This document shows, piece after piece, positions 1 through 13,131 of a stretch of 64,000 nucleotides of DNA (positions are counted from its first letter, which is position 1; each line of letters starts with the position of its first letter). This stretch comes from Macrocystis pyrifera (taxonomy: Eukaryota; Sar; Phaeophyceae; Laminariales; Laminariaceae). Below the pieces are notes generated by a model that made no database searches, was not told the DNA's origin, and was given only the letters and a program-made list of their open reading frames with translations. Location: assembly GCA_031763025.1 (NCBI GenBank), contig JASSKH010000006.1, positions 5,949,691 to 6,013,690 on the forward strand. Reading direction: 5' to 3'. A program made the position numbers and the translations under genes.

Positions 1-2042
1 GCAACAGCCAAGATCTCTCCCCTCAAATTGTTCGAGAAACATCGTCGAACTACAGTTCACTGTTCAAATATATATGGCCGGGTTTCGGCTGCAATGCGTA
101 CAAAGTTGTGCAGTGCAGCTAGCTGCCCGATACTGCTTGACATGAGGTCGTACCTAGGAGGGTCTCCCCGCACCGTCCTGATTCCTCTGTAGCGGGATTC
201 CTTCTCCACTCCAGTCCGTGTACCTTGTTACACATACAAACATACGATGACACCGCTATTCACCCATCGTAATATTGTTATATTCCATTGGTATATCAAA
301 GTAGAAAACACTCAATAAGAAACAGGAAAACTGAGAATGGGTGCGTTAAACATTCATCTCGGTATATATAGTAACGAATCCCGAAATTCAGGTTTCTTGT
401 GTATCTCAGCCTGCAATTCTGTACTCCTACTACTACGTATATACGACGGTAGGAATAGCTCAGTTGCGTACCGCATTCAATGTGTTTTCAACAATGCATA
501 CATAAATGCCGGTAAATACAACGCCAGCATTCGTTTACCAGAACCAACGCACAGTAAAAGCAGGAGACATAATAAGAAACAAAAATCTGACCCAGGCTGG
601 ACTTCTTGCTTCAGAAGGGGGACGCGTTATCCACTAATTCCATTGAAACCATTCGTTTTCTTTTGGTTAATAGTCTCCCTGTGCTGAGTTGCAAACGTAT
701 CAGGTACATACACCTGGTACTAAATATCTCAACCGAGTAATTTGATGGTGTTGTACGCATGACCTTATAGTGTACTCGTATACCACAGGGTGGACTGGTG
801 TTGGCTGCCGTGTCCCCTATCCCCCTGAGAGGCGTTCGAACTTTTATTTTCGGTTGGAAGTTTTTTTATAAAAGCGTGAAACACGTCAGCTGTGAATTCG
901 ACTAATTAAGTAGTTGATACTCAACTTTGCAAGCTGCACAATACGTCTCGTCTATATCCCATTTTTACTAATTTTCACAAGTGTTATGATAAGCTTTTCG
1001 CGCGTATTCTATATGTAATTCCTTATTTAGGATATAAATTGTATTTTCTATCGAAGGCGACATCGAAACGTTAGGTTCTATACATGCAGCAGAACCTCGA
1101 AATAAAGTTAAGTTTTTTTGTTGGAATTTAGGTTTTCCTAGCATACATGCTGGGGGTCTTGAGACTCGGGAACTCCGTGATCGATCGACCGTGCACACGC
1201 CCACTCCTTCAGTTATATTATCTTCTCTTCTCCTTCTCGCCTACATCCTATTATATCCTATTGGACAAGACCGATCATCAACCATGACCATGAGCGCCAT
1301 TTGGTTTCATGGGTCGTGCAGAGAGCCGAAGCTTCAACCAGTCGGTTCGACACCGGCTGAAATGCTTACCTCTGCAGCGGGCTGCCTGATCTAACCTAGG
1401 AGCCGAGTACACACGCCTACTACAACAGTAGTACGGGGATCCATCAAGGGGTCTTGAGCCTTCGGTTCACGTAAGCACTGCAGAGCCACGAGCCGTCAGC
1501 ATCATCAAGGAACGATAACGACGGGGGCTGGACTGCTGCTACGTCTCACACAGAGCTGCGACGATCATCATCTGGAACTGCTGTACAAAGAACGACAACG
1601 GACAAGAAAAAGAAAAATTACAGATGGGCCACGATCATATGTTTCTCACTAAGGACAGCAAACCGCTGCCACGATTATCGCCATCTGGAGGCATTGCTAC
1701 GAACCATGAGCATGCTACTGCTGCGCACACAAAGTAGGTGAACCCTGGGTTGTGAACCCAAGCACGCGTATACTGCTGTAAAATCAGTTGAAACGCTCAT
1801 TTGAAGTGAGTGGCGGACCGATTACGTTTCTAAACACAAGTGCATTCGGCCCAAGTGCGACACGTCAGAATCGATTGCTTTCGTGTGTATGTGACAGACT
1901 GGTTCGAGACTGCTGCACTGCTGCTGCTGGTAGGCCAAGGCCCACTGACTGCGCGTAATCAAACCACGGGCGTTCTTCTCATCGTGTGCACATACTTCGC
2001 TGCTGCTGCTAGATAAAAGCGAAATTACAACTCTGCTGAAAC
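1..2042. other. Gene-poor stretch, possible old LTR debris
   Basis: I see no convincing gene here. Open frames are short and lack recognisable domains. The stretch upstream of the copia gag relic would be expected to hold its 5' LTR and leader. The only support is the repeat at 1089-1183, which recurs at 4598-4700. No clear TG...CA borders or tRNA primer-binding site could be fixed. Confidence 0.4.
1089..1183 (+). repeat. Dispersed direct repeat, copy 1 (possible decayed LTR piece)
   Basis: This stretch shares ordered blocks with 4598-4700: GCAGAACC(T/C)CGAAATA, then a GTTTTTTTGTTGGA block, then GGGGGTCTTGAGACT, then CGTGATCG. The two copies flank the copia gag relic in the same orientation, about 3.5 kb apart. 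That is the layout expected of eroded LTRs. The assignment to LTRs is inference, because neither copy has clear ends. Confidence 0.45.
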
Positions 2043-2964
2043 ATGGGCGATTTGAACGCGAATGGCAGTCGTTCAAGCGCATTGAGGGGTATAAAGCCAT
2101 TCAGTGGTACTAACCTCGCCTCAGCTTGATGACTGGTACAAAAAATCCTTCTTCGTGCTGATTATTGCCTGTCCAGAAGTCTTTGACGTACTGAAGGGGC
2201 AAGTCGGGGCGAGCATCACGACAACAAGGACGGCAGCTTACTCGCGAGAGTCTCCTGAGCGACGCCAAGCCGCGTATGACCGAGCCAACCATTATATTTT
2301 CGCTATCTTCCACTTGATCATTGAGAAACTAGCAGCGATACCGGTAACAAAGCACGCAGAGGCCCCACGAGAGACTCGCGGCAACGGATCAAAGGCCGTC
2401 AAGGAGCTAGAGTCGAAATACCTCAAGCTCGCTAATGGTACCAGAGGTGCCACACAGGAGGCAATCGTGACTACGAGCTTGACGCCGGGACAAGACCCCG
2501 ACAACTACACCAACGAAGTCTCGCGACTGCGCAACCTCCTGACCGAGATGGAGGAATCTATCATGGACAGTCACTTCACCGACATCATTCTCCAAGGTCT
2601 CACGGAGGAGTACTGGGACGTCAAGCTAATGACCTGGAAGGACCCAGACTTCGATCTGCCAAAGATTTAGTCTGCACTGCGTCACCTCTAATCTACCTGG
2701 ACGGACTGCCGAGGAAAAAAAACGGGAAGGATTGCTGGACGTGGCACAGCCATGACAGCACCGTCAACATCGCTTGACCCCAGTGTTATTATCTCCCATA
2801 CGTCTGGCAAGGTAGGGCATTACAGTAGCGGCTGCACCGTGCCTGCCAAGGCCTTGGGGGGAAAAAACAACACACTCGCCGGCCAGAAGAAGACATTTGG
2901 AGCAGGGGGCGTGCTGGGCACGACGCCGAGTCCTACGCGCGAGGGGCTCCGCGTCCGCAGGTGA
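2043..2964 (+). pseudogene. Ty1/copia-type retrotransposon gag, decayed
   Basis: The frame opens at 2043 with a hydrophilic start leading to KPFSGTN, typical of copia gag N-termini. A stop and frameshift follow near 2127. It then continues from about 2104 in another frame through the helical gag body, with a YLKLANGTRGA block and an SLTPGQDPDNYTNEVSRLRN block. A TAG at 2668 interrupts it. The downstream piece (2752-2964) holds a relic zinc knuckle with the spacing C-x2-C-x4-H-x4-C, in which the first two Cys codons are now TCC and TCT (Ser). In living elements gag packages the element RNA in cytoplasmic particles. No integrase, RT or RNase H follows, so this is a truncated, dead fragment. The family call is confident; the exact ends are not. 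Confidence 0.75.
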
Positions 2965-3372
2965 GTAGTACGCACACGGCTGCTGCGATGGGATCCAAAA
3001 CCCGCCTCGATTACACCGAAAATATATCGGTTATACCTTTGACGACGGTTTTGACAGGGGCGTGGCATTTTAACCTGCGAAAATACAACGGACCGCCAGC
3101 CATAGTGGGAGTCGCCTTACCAACGCGGGGTCACCGGAAGACGTTTCACGAAATCGCTGAAAACCAAAGCGCTTGGAAATTTCGAAACGACAACGTTCGT
3201 AATCGCTACAGCACTGTTCGATGGGATTGTCGGAGCTTCCGGAGTCGCCGCCCAAAGAACATAACCGTGGGGTCACCGAACTATCTTGTGAGGATCAGGC
3301 CACCGTATCATCTATCAATTGGGATTGCAGCGGAAGAACGTTCTCTGGAATCGCCGCATCGTCATCGATCGT

Positions 3373-3662
3373 TTAGGGGTGCTGGATCATTGCTTCTGGG
3401 GTCGCTGGACATGCCAACGTTTTGGAGGCTGCTATAACATTGCTTCTGGGGTCGCTGGGCATCATCTGTATCGCTTTAGGGCCGCTAGAATATCGCTTCT
3501 GGAGTCGCTGAACGCTTTTGAGGTCGCTGGACATCATCTGGACCGCGTTAGAGCCGCTGTGACATCGCTTCTGGAGTCGCTGGACATAATCCGGACCGCT
3601 TTAGGGCTGCTGGAACATCGCTTCCGGGGTCGTTGGACATCATGTGAATCGCTGGGCGAGAC
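3373..3662 (+). repeat. Degenerate minisatellite, ~55-65 bp unit
   Basis: About five imperfect copies of a unit built from CGCTTCTGGAGTCGCTGGA, CATCATCTGGACCGC and TTTAGGGCCGCTGGAACAT follow one another. Units differ by substitutions and small indels. The array keeps a short frame open on the plus strand, but nothing suggests a protein. Confidence 0.7.
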
Positions 3663-3702
3663 ATGCATCGCGGGGTCGCATCCATTTAACGGCAATATTT
3701 AG

Positions 3703-5849
3703 TTGCCTCGTAGTACGTAGCACCACACGTCTCATTTGTGTGAGAGGGGGCGGCAGAAACGTGGGCCTTATGCTCGTCTACTTGGCGAAGTTTGCTTGTT
3801 AGAAGCACCACATGACATTTTTGCACGGGGGGGCGGCAGAAACGTGGTAGTCTGCTTCACAGTTACTTTCTTGGTCAACAAACTGATCGTTGTGCAATAT
3901 TGGTTTTTCCTCAGATGCGGTGGTTGTGCGTTTTTGGAGTGATACGTCTTGTTTCTCGACAACACCAGCCTGTCTTGAACTGTTCAATCACCCTTCGGGC
4001 AGTACCATCCCATGTCAGTGTAATAGTTGTTACAGAGACAAAGGATGACAATTAACACTGCTGTTCGACTGGTATTCGTCCAGAAGTAAAACTCTACAGC
4101 CAGGAACGGCCCGTAGTAGTTAGCTTACGAAGTAATACGGTGCCGAGTACGTCTGTCTGGTATATGTATAGTGCGACCCGCGAGAATTCCCAGGTCTGCG
4201 TGATATGTTTGCGGTTTGCATGCTCGTCCATGCTTCAAAGCTGTCACAGCACTAGTATGCCTTTTGTATGTTGCTAGATTATGCGTGTTTTTGTTAGCTG
4301 TACAAGGGTTGGTCACCCATCGTAAGCGAGAGAGGACCGGTTGATGTTATAGTTGAATGCAGCAAGTCTGGCTATGTCATCTCCACCAAGGGAGACGTAA
4401 TACATATAGATATCATGCCACCCAGCAGTAGCCAGTAGTCTATACCGAGTCGCTGATCGGTATCATGGTCGCCTGTAGCGAGTAGTCCACAGCAGCTGTA
4501 CCATGTGCTTCTGCAGTACAAGTAGTGCGGTATGTCCAATGCCGTTGCTGTTGCTTGCGGTGGAACTCCGTTGGATCTCATCCCGGGTTTACTTGCGGCA
4601 GAACCCCGAAATACCGTTACGACACCAGCCGAGTTTTTTTGTTGGATGTTCAGTTTTCACCGCATGATGGGGGTCTTGAGACTTGAGAGCTGCGTGATCG
4701 CCGTCCTGTTGATGTGCAAATTATAGTACACACCCCACCTGACCTTCATTGCCGGCGATGCCTACTTTTTGTAGACATCATGCCAGCGAACCTGTTTGGG
4801 AAATTTATTTTGGCAAACAATCATTTTTCCCGTTTTTTACCTCACCGTACAGGAACGCATAGTCAACTTGAATTCCAGTGACGTTTCCTAGTCGAGTGCA
4901 CTCCGAAAGGGGTTAACCCTTTTAAGACCGCAGCCCCGTTCTGGGGAAAAACTACTTGAAAATTGAGTGGATCTGTTCTCGGTTGTTGAAAGGACCTGGT
5001 GGGGTAGACTATTCGTTGTTGTAGACACAGCTCTCCGATTCAGTTGTGATCAGTTTACAATACTGTTTGCAGGCAAACGCCGGAATGTATCGAAATATTA
5101 ATGCATGCTATACGAAGGTCATGTTGATCGAGCAATCCAAGTTGTGGTCAATATCTTATAATTGTCGACTCGTCGCCGTTGATATATAGCAGGTAGTAGG
5201 TGAGAGGGTGGGGGTGGATAAACGTGATAAAACCTTTTAGGACTGCAGTCCCGTCTTGGGCACAAACCACTCAAAGTCTAAGTAGCTTGTCCCCGAAACG
5301 GGACTTAAATGGGCTGAATAATGACCTGCGAGCTGGGGTTAATTGATTGCTGTTGTCTTTTACAAAAAGGACATCTATCGGTTAACTGAGCCCCTACCTG
5401 GCGTGTACCTGTTATGATATGGTGTCGAGGTTCATATTATGAAAACAAACGAGCACCGAGTTTACAGCAGCCGAGTTCGTACTTCTGTTGCGTACCTTGA
5501 ATGTGCACTTCACTCACACGAGTGAGGGGCGCAACATGCATGTCCAGGTCGGGGGTGGGTCTCAAAAACCAGATACGTGCAGTAGATCTCTAGGTGATAG
5601 CTGCTTATTATACCCCAGACCATATACCGTAAACACGGTTGGGTAATTATTTGCTCCACGACACGGCGACTAATTTTGGACCTCCATCGCCCATGGACTT
5701 GTCTTTGCGCGTGCCCGCCACCAGACTCCCCCAGGTTTTGCTCGTGCGTGGCCTCGACACACCCAAGAACGGTATGTTGCCGGTTTGACCTCCGAGCATC
5801 TCTCTGCATTGGGGCCCGTCGCGACGTGCGTCTGGTGACCGGGATCATC
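3703..5849. other. Gene-poor stretch with small dispersed repeats
   Basis: No gene is recognised. It contains the second copy of the 1089 repeat (4598-4700). It also contains two related blocks at about 4915-4990 and 5231-5320 that share AACCTTTTA(A/G)GAC(C/T)GCAG(C/T)CCCGT. The part just upstream of 5850 should hold the MFS promoter and 5' UTR. An in-frame ATG at 5676 exists, but its 58 codons look unlike protein. Confidence 0.4.
4598..4700 (+). repeat. Dispersed direct repeat, copy 2 (possible decayed LTR piece)
   Basis: This is the partner of 1089-1183, in the same orientation, with shared blocks in the same order. It lies downstream of the copia gag relic. It may be the 3' LTR remnant; this is inference. 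Confidence 0.45.
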
Positions 5850-8800
5850 ATGGCTCCATTTCCGTATTTTCCACTTGCAGCGATAGTCGCTAGTTTCGTC
5901 AGCCAACAGGTCGTCCAAATGAGTGTGTTCGCCTACGCTCCCTTCATGGTGGAGTTCGTGGGAGTCGTCGATGATAGCGACGAGGCGGGTAAGATGTCAA
6001 CAGGTGGTCGATCTTTGGCCGGTTTCGACTTCGTGGTAATGGGTTCGCAACTCGGACACATCATGGATGGATTCCCTGCTTGGTGATCTGTATTGTTCAG
6101 GGTATATGCATTATGTCCTGCTATGGAGAACCTGACTCGTGCTGCCGGGTGGGGTGTAGTGCCTTAGTGGATCACTCGTGCATGGTGGATCACCTCGACG
6201 TTTGGCCTGGTGGACCGCCGACATATTGAATCACACTAACGTTCAAGATTAGTGGATAGCTGTGGTTAGTGAAACGCTGAAACAAGAATGACTGAGGGAT
6301 CACCCGCCTACTGGATGGCACGAACAAATGTTATTGCTGAACCGTCCTAATCAGTGTGTGCGCGCGGGCAAAAACACTTCCAAAAAGGCACTATATCGTA
6401 CCATACAGGACACACTTCCCTGGTTGAATCAGTACCAAAGACACTGAACAATATCTCAGTACGGGAGGTAATGATCTACTAATGCATTGTCTAAATCGTG
6501 ACCTGTATGACGTCTAAACGGTGTGGACATGTTGTGGTTGTAAGCGGCGAAGGACGGTGAGAGGTGTGTGTCCGCACGGGCTCCTTCCGCGGTAGTCACT
6601 GCTCGTTTTCATATAGTCAATTCGGTACATTGTTTGTATTGCTTTTCCACCACCCTGGTATGCTATATTTTCCCGCTGCATTGCATAGCTTTCATCCGTG
6701 AAGCTCGGTTGTATTTATATCTCGACGGTTGACAAACCTTGCGTCGTACAACGAGTAGAACAGCGTCTACGCGTCACCTTGATCGAATCTTCTATTTTCT
6801 TCTGAACCGCAGAGGAGTGGTAGGCGTGATGCGCCGCTCGTCTCTAGCTTGATGAACGCGACTACCTGCTACGTGCCCCTACGTGCCCCGCGCACGTGGC
6901 TTAGCATGATGTTTCCACAGCTGACGACAAAACCTCTCTCACAAATCCTCTCCTCCGCACACACCAGGATACTACGCGGGGCTGCTTTCTTCGTCCTTCA
7001 TGACTGGTCGTCTATTCTCCTCCCACGTCTGGGGTCTGGTTTCAGACCGCTATGGCAGCCGCTTTGTCATAGTCGTCGCCCTGCTGTCGACCATGGTACT
7101 ATCCGTCGCCTTCGGGTTTTCGACATCCTTTACAGCGGCTTACATCTTGAGGTGAGGGTATGAATCGATAAGAGCTTAGGCGAACCCTCGTTGCACATAT
7201 CATTTACGTGCCGCGGAAACATGATTGTGTGACATACCACTGTGTGCGTCGGACGGTTCACAGGAGAAGCATCGACGTGTCTCGGGTTTTCAAGGCAGGC
7301 GCGGTGAATAGCGTACAATCGATATATCTCACCTCTAGATACCTCGGAAAATAATATATCTGCCACGCAAATGACTGCAGATTCTGCGAGATCACCAAGG
7401 TTGCCCTGAAAACAATTACGAATATAAAAAACGAGTGACATTCCCAAGGTAAGATTTGCTGTCGCTGCAGCGGAGGGTGGCAGGACTCTACTGGTGGCGG
7501 CACAGGCAACGGTACGATTGCTCTCTGTTCTTGTACAAGCGGCAGAATCGTATTATACAGTTGAAAGCAAGATATGTCCTGCTCGATCCGCTGTAACTAG
7601 CCTCAGAAGCGCATCCAGATACTCCTGTAGATCCGGTCGACTCGGTTTTGAGCTAACCTTTGCTAGCCGATCTGGTACTACCTGCGTAAATGTCACTCGC
7701 GATATTTAAACCTCGAGACTAAAGTGCGTACAATGCCGAACCCTTTGTAGGGAGTTATAGCATACATTTTCGTTGAGAGTGTTCATGAAGCGGGTGGTGT
7801 ACGCGATACATCCGCGTTTGACTCTTTACTGCATGAGCCCTGGTCAAAGGCCGTACGGTGCGCTACAACTGCGCCCGGCTTCCTGTACAGCGCACAGCAC
7901 GAAAGCCATGTCAAACGCGGACGGGACGACAAACGCTTACGTTTCTAAGTTGCCCTCCAGGTTTCTCCTCGGACTATTCAACGGCACATTCGTGGCAGCG
8001 AAAGCCTTCGTGTCCGAAGTGTGCGCCAAGGAGCACCAAGCAGTGGGGATGGGCTTTGTGATGGGTGAGCTTCTTTGTCCGCATCGTGTGCGCATAGATT
8101 TTGCAATGAGCGTTATCGATGAACATATACGCCCATCCACGGCAACCTTTGCACGCAGAACCCGAAATGTAAGTTCCACAACGCGCTGTGTACAGCAGAA
8201 CTGTTTGGATGGCTAAGTGAAGGACGGGCCAATTCTAAGGACCCAAATCGTGTTTCGAAACGACGTATCTTTTGACCTATCACCATATATTCAGGGCGCA
8301 GATATGTGATTTCAGCGCTAATCATTAGAGTACACTCCTGTTTTGTCGTCAGATATCATTATTGGTGAGAGCCATTGCCGCAAAATGTAGTTCGTGGAAA
8401 CCTTACAGCGCATTTCGACGTACGTCCAATGGAGACAACGATTACTGATCAAACGGCTTTCCCGCGGAAACGTCGTGCAACTTGTCTGTCCAGTGGAGCG
8501 GTCGTTGGCTGGTCGTGAGTCGTTCCCAGTGGTTCTCTCGGTAAAATTCAGAAGGTGGCTGCGGCCCCCCTCCGGGGATTGCGTCATGAAAACCGATCAT
8601 TGTATAACACGAGTATGGGGGAATAATTTTGTCAAGTAAACAGACAAGTCAATAGTTTGCTCCGTCGCTCTCGCAAACGTTGGCACACCTTCTTTCGATC
8701 CTCTTGCCCGCGAGTTCCATAGCCGTGGCTTAAACGACAACCCCACTAGCTCCCAAGAAGACCGATAAAGCGAGCATGTCGAACGATACCACTCGTAATC

Positions 8801-11800
8801 AACCCCCGATCTCCCCACCCACCCACCCACCCCCCCCCGCGCGCGCGCACACCATGATTACTCTCGTTGTGACGCTGTCCAACATTACCCTAACACCAGC
8901 TGGCTGGGCGCTCGGAGCAATATTGGGGCCTGGCGTCGGCGGAATCCTGTCGGAACCGGCCATACACCACCCGCAGACTTTCTCAAGCGATGGAATATTC
9001 GGGAGGTATTTGCTTTGAAGTTGAAGCGGGCTGCTGTTGTCGTCGGTTGTCCTGGAATATCGATGATCAGGCCTGCCTGTGTTTCTCACCGTGCTGAAAC
9101 ACCTGTGTCGTATATCCATTGACAACGGTTGGTGCCCCGCAATGCTGACCCGCTATAGTCTCTATCAACGTGATCTAAGTGCGCCCCGAAGAGCCAACTT
9201 ATCCTGCTCGCTGCCCACTTCAACCGACGCTCTAAAGCGTGCAACAGAGGAGGGGGGCGTTGAAACTTGAGTCGGTTATCCTGTTTTACGACCTACTTGC
9301 ACACACGTTTGAAGCGAGTGCTGAAATCCGTTTTGGTTTTGCATCGTCTCAGCCATCGGCACAGCCCACTGCAAAACTTTATACATGTCGGACAAATATC
9401 GATCTACAGTAGATGTTTTGGATACGTTTACCTTGCCGTTGGGAGATGCTTTGCACGATCTGTCTACAGCAGGTATATACCCAGCCCAGTAAGTATGTCC
9501 TAGATCATGCAAAGTTGACGGCTTGCACTCGGAAACACGAGCTACTGTACAGGAGTTCAACACACGTCAGTATTTTATGGGTCATACTACGGTAAGGCTG
9601 ATGAACCTTTTGCCGTCAGAGGCAAAATGCTCTGGCGGTTTGGAGCTGATCAAGCGAGCAACCATTTTACCGGCGGTATGATACCCTTACTGCTTAAATA
9701 GTTTTTGACGTCCTCGGAAGTCGTGTTTCGGGTGAGATATCTTAAGCTCTCCGCGCGAGGAGCTTCGACAAAAAGGCACCACCCCGATCTCCTTGGCTTT
9801 TGCTCCTATCCGCCCTGAAATATCTACAACAGTAGATGATGAGTCATCCCACGGCATAGAGGGGTGCTGCTTGTGCATCGTTTTCTGCGCCCCTTACCCG
9901 AGGGGCTCAACATCTCGCATCACCCGACACGTGTCTTCGAAGAAGTCTAGATCGCGCAACCCGATCAATACGTCCATGAGCTAGTAATAGCAACAGTACT
10001 ACAGGAAAACGAACATACAGAAGTGGTAAAATTGTTTTAATACCCGGTAAGAGGACGTGAGGAGCTCAAGCGGTCAGAACGGTTTCAGCAAGACAAAAAC
10101 CTGCAATACATATATCATGGGGTTCGTCTCGTCGGAGTATGAATCGATGATCACTCCGATGAGTGAGACCTCAGGACTTCTGGTTTCAGTTTCGCGCATG
10201 GTACTATCATCATGGTCGACCTTTCCCCTCTAAGGTGATAATACTGCGTTCGTTCCGTTTTGGAATACACCGCAGGTATCCGTACCTTCTTCCGAACGTA
10301 GTCGCCGCCGGCTTGGCATTTTTGACGTGGCCACTTGTGATGGCTTCGATCAAGGATTCTCAGCGCTCAGGAAGCGGCAACGAGAACAGCAAGGATACTA
10401 ACAAGAAAGAGGAGGTCCACAACGGGGACATCTTCGACGCCGACCCCAAGAAATCATCCACGAAGGCAGCATTCGCGCTGCAGCTGGAGGAGTTCGGTGT
10501 CAGGAAGCCGTCGTGGATGCAGACAGATATCCCGGAGGTTGCCATAAAGAACGAATCTGGCCAGGTTGCACGTCAAGGGAGGGGCAAGACGACAGACCTG
10601 AGGCCGGAAAGCTTGTTGGCACGGAAGGATGTTCGCGCTCTCCTGGTCATCGACGTGATCTACTCGGTGTGTGCTTACTGGTCGTGGTTGTGTTAGATTC
10701 TTCAAACACAGTACTTTAGGGTATGTGCTAGTGGTGTGTTGGTTTGTTCGAGGTGTAGTTCAATCTGCCAGGCGAAGGAGGCGTGGGATCGTACGTGGGG
10801 GGGGGGGGGGGTGTCACGGGCAGAGTCCGAACGTCTAGATCTTTTCCCGTGCACGTTCAAAGGCACAAGAAGTGAGCACGATTTCCTTTGTAGTGTAGTA
10901 CTTGCTGCGTTTCTGCTGTATGAGTAATATGTACGTATTTATCAGGTACACTACCGGTCACATTCTTCGTTTCGTGAGGCCTATTTCAATCACCTGACTG
11001 ACATAGCCCAACCGGTAGCTCTTTCTGTTTAGCACGTTGGAAGTCGAAGCACCGGATACAGTGAGCACTGATCTCCGAGACCTCCCTTCGTCACGCACAC
11101 TTGCAGTATCAATGGAGCACACCATTTTCGTCGTTGATGTTCTATAACTTTCGGAAGCTTTGAGTTATCCTGATGAGAACGCTGTGCATGATGTATTGTC
11201 TTCGTTAACCATCGCCAGCGGACACGACGACCGATCACGAACATGACCTTCTCCCGCCTGTCCCGTGTGCCGCCTTCCATAGTTTGCCTTCTCTGGATTC
11301 GATGAGGTTTACAGCCTGTGGACCCTCACCACCCTAGCTAAGGGAGGGCTGGGTTGGTCAACTCTGCACATTGGGAAGGTTGGACCGATTCTCAAGTGTT
11401 TTCGTGCGGTGTCTACGTTGGCTGGTATTTTGCTGGTATTTTGTCAAAAAATACAATGTTCAGGACGGGGACTGCAACCTCTCCCGCCACACATACATGT
11501 CCATTTCACGTGTGTTCGGAAAGTATCGATATCGCCGCTTGCAGCCAGAAGTGGGTATCTGCTGTTTGTCGACGCACAAGGTTTCAGCAGCTTCAGCGCG
11601 GCGTCACTAAAACGTATTGCGCGTTGGCTAGATATTTCGCGTTCTGGTGGCCTCGAACTGGAAAAGGAACCCGAGGGTCTCAGCGGCATGCCAACATTCT
11701 TCTCTCGTCCACCAACAAAACGCGCGCCGAGTAAACCGCGATGTGGTGGTGGGTGAGGCTGTAACTGTAGTATCCCACCCTCATTGTGTGTAACGACGAG

Positions 11801-13131
11801 CATGGTGCTGGTGGCGTTGGTTGACACTGGGTGTTGGGCGTCTCTTCTCTGCCCGCGATACATACCTCTCCCCTCTTCCGCGTTTCCCGCGACAGGTGTA
11901 CTTCGCATGCGGTGCGATGGTGATGGTCTTCGAGTTTTTGGCCGTGCCAAACCTTACGCCGCGGTTGGGCATCAAGACGTCACAGAGGGTGGGGGCATCT
12001 ATCTTGGTCCCCCTCTATGCCTTGCTCCCCGTGCTGTCCAGCGTTGAGGGTTCCGAATTGGCGGTAACCATCGCCGCGACTATCTTCCTGTTCACGGGCT
12101 ACGTGTGCTCCCACGCGGTGAGTACTGCAGGGCGATAAACCGCTGACCCGGAAACTACAACGAGAGTCCGAGTCCGACTGACTTCAGCGCGTATGATGCT
12201 GCTCTTATATCCGTGTAAACCATCCCGATATGTATGAGGGAACTTCAGAGGAAGAGTCGATGGCTACCTGGATGGACTCTATACCGAATTTGTCATCATC
12301 GTAACGCATTCAGCTGCATTACGTGGATGATTGAGGTGCACCAAATTTTGCTGAGAGCCCTTTTTCGTGAGCTCTATCTAGCAGCCAAACCCTGGCCGTG
12401 AGGAAAGCTGAAAACTTCGACCCGATGGACACTCCTACGGCGTAGGTATCATGCAACCCAAATTGATAGTGCTTCAGCGATAATGCGTTTCTTTTCGGGT
12501 GGTTACTCAGTTGGAGACCCTCGTCAGCGCTACGTACCCATATGCGTATATACGTGTCTCTACGGTGGCGCGTTACTTTGATTAGGGGCAAACGCTCACT
12601 ATTGCGCTCGACGAACTACTGCAAAAAACGACTTCCGATAGACTTAGCTTCGAGAGGAATGTATACGTGTGAAAGCAGTATCACGCACGCGACGGCAAAC
12701 GCGGTCAGAAAAGAACCCAGAAAAAATGTCCACCCTCTCCCCCCGGCCTTATCGTTAACCTATCGTTGTCCCTTCCTGCTGCCACCTCTCCCTTTCCGGC
12801 GTGATCGTCCCTCTTCGGCGTGAATTGTCCGCGGGGCAAGCAGTTTTATGTTGGTCTCTCCCTGGCTATCAACAACGCGGCTGGATCCGATCGACGGGGG
12901 GAGCTGAACGGCATTTCGATGACATTGGCCTGCCTCTCAAGAACCGTATCCCCCATCGCCTGTGCGACGCTGTACGCCTACTCCATCAACAACGACTATC
13001 CGTTCCCGTTCGACTACCACCTCGTCTTCTACCTCCTCGCATTCGTCAGGCTAGCCGTCGCGTACATGGCTTGGAACAAGATCGAAAACGTCGAAAGCGG
13101 GGAGAAAAACGTCCTGTCGCTGGCTGAATAG
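5850..13131 (+). CDS. MFS transporter (ZIFL/multidrug-like), 8 exons, apparently intact
   Basis: Exons read as 5850-5988, 6968-7151, 7961-8064, 8900-9005, 10276-10666, 11283-11378, 11896-12117 and 12841-13131. Every junction is GT-AG, the codon phases agree throughout, and no internal stop appears. The result is 1533 nt, or 510 aa, usual for a 12-TM major facilitator. Exon 1 ends in VVDDSDEAG and exon 2 continues with YYAGLLSSSFMTGR. Exon 2 also holds MFS motif A, GLVSDRYGSRF. Exons 3 and 4 carry GLFNGTFVAAKAF and ALGAILGPGVGG. Exon 5 is mostly the hydrophilic central loop (about 100 aa). Exon 8 carries RRGELNGISMTL and the last membrane segments. The layout resembles zinc-induced-facilitator-like and multidrug antiporters of plants and stramenopiles, so a membrane drug/proton or small-molecule antiporter is likely; the substrate is unknown. 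The start at 5850 is chosen because the decayed paralogue at 15659 has a matching ATG. An upstream in-frame ATG or a missed 5' exon cannot be excluded. Confidence 0.85.

Noticed and set aside
5676-5849. N-terminal extension of the MFS protein from an upstream in-frame ATG
   Set aside because: Cys/Pro/Arg-rich and unlike a transporter N-terminus; the decayed paralogue supports the ATG at 5850. Not fully excluded.
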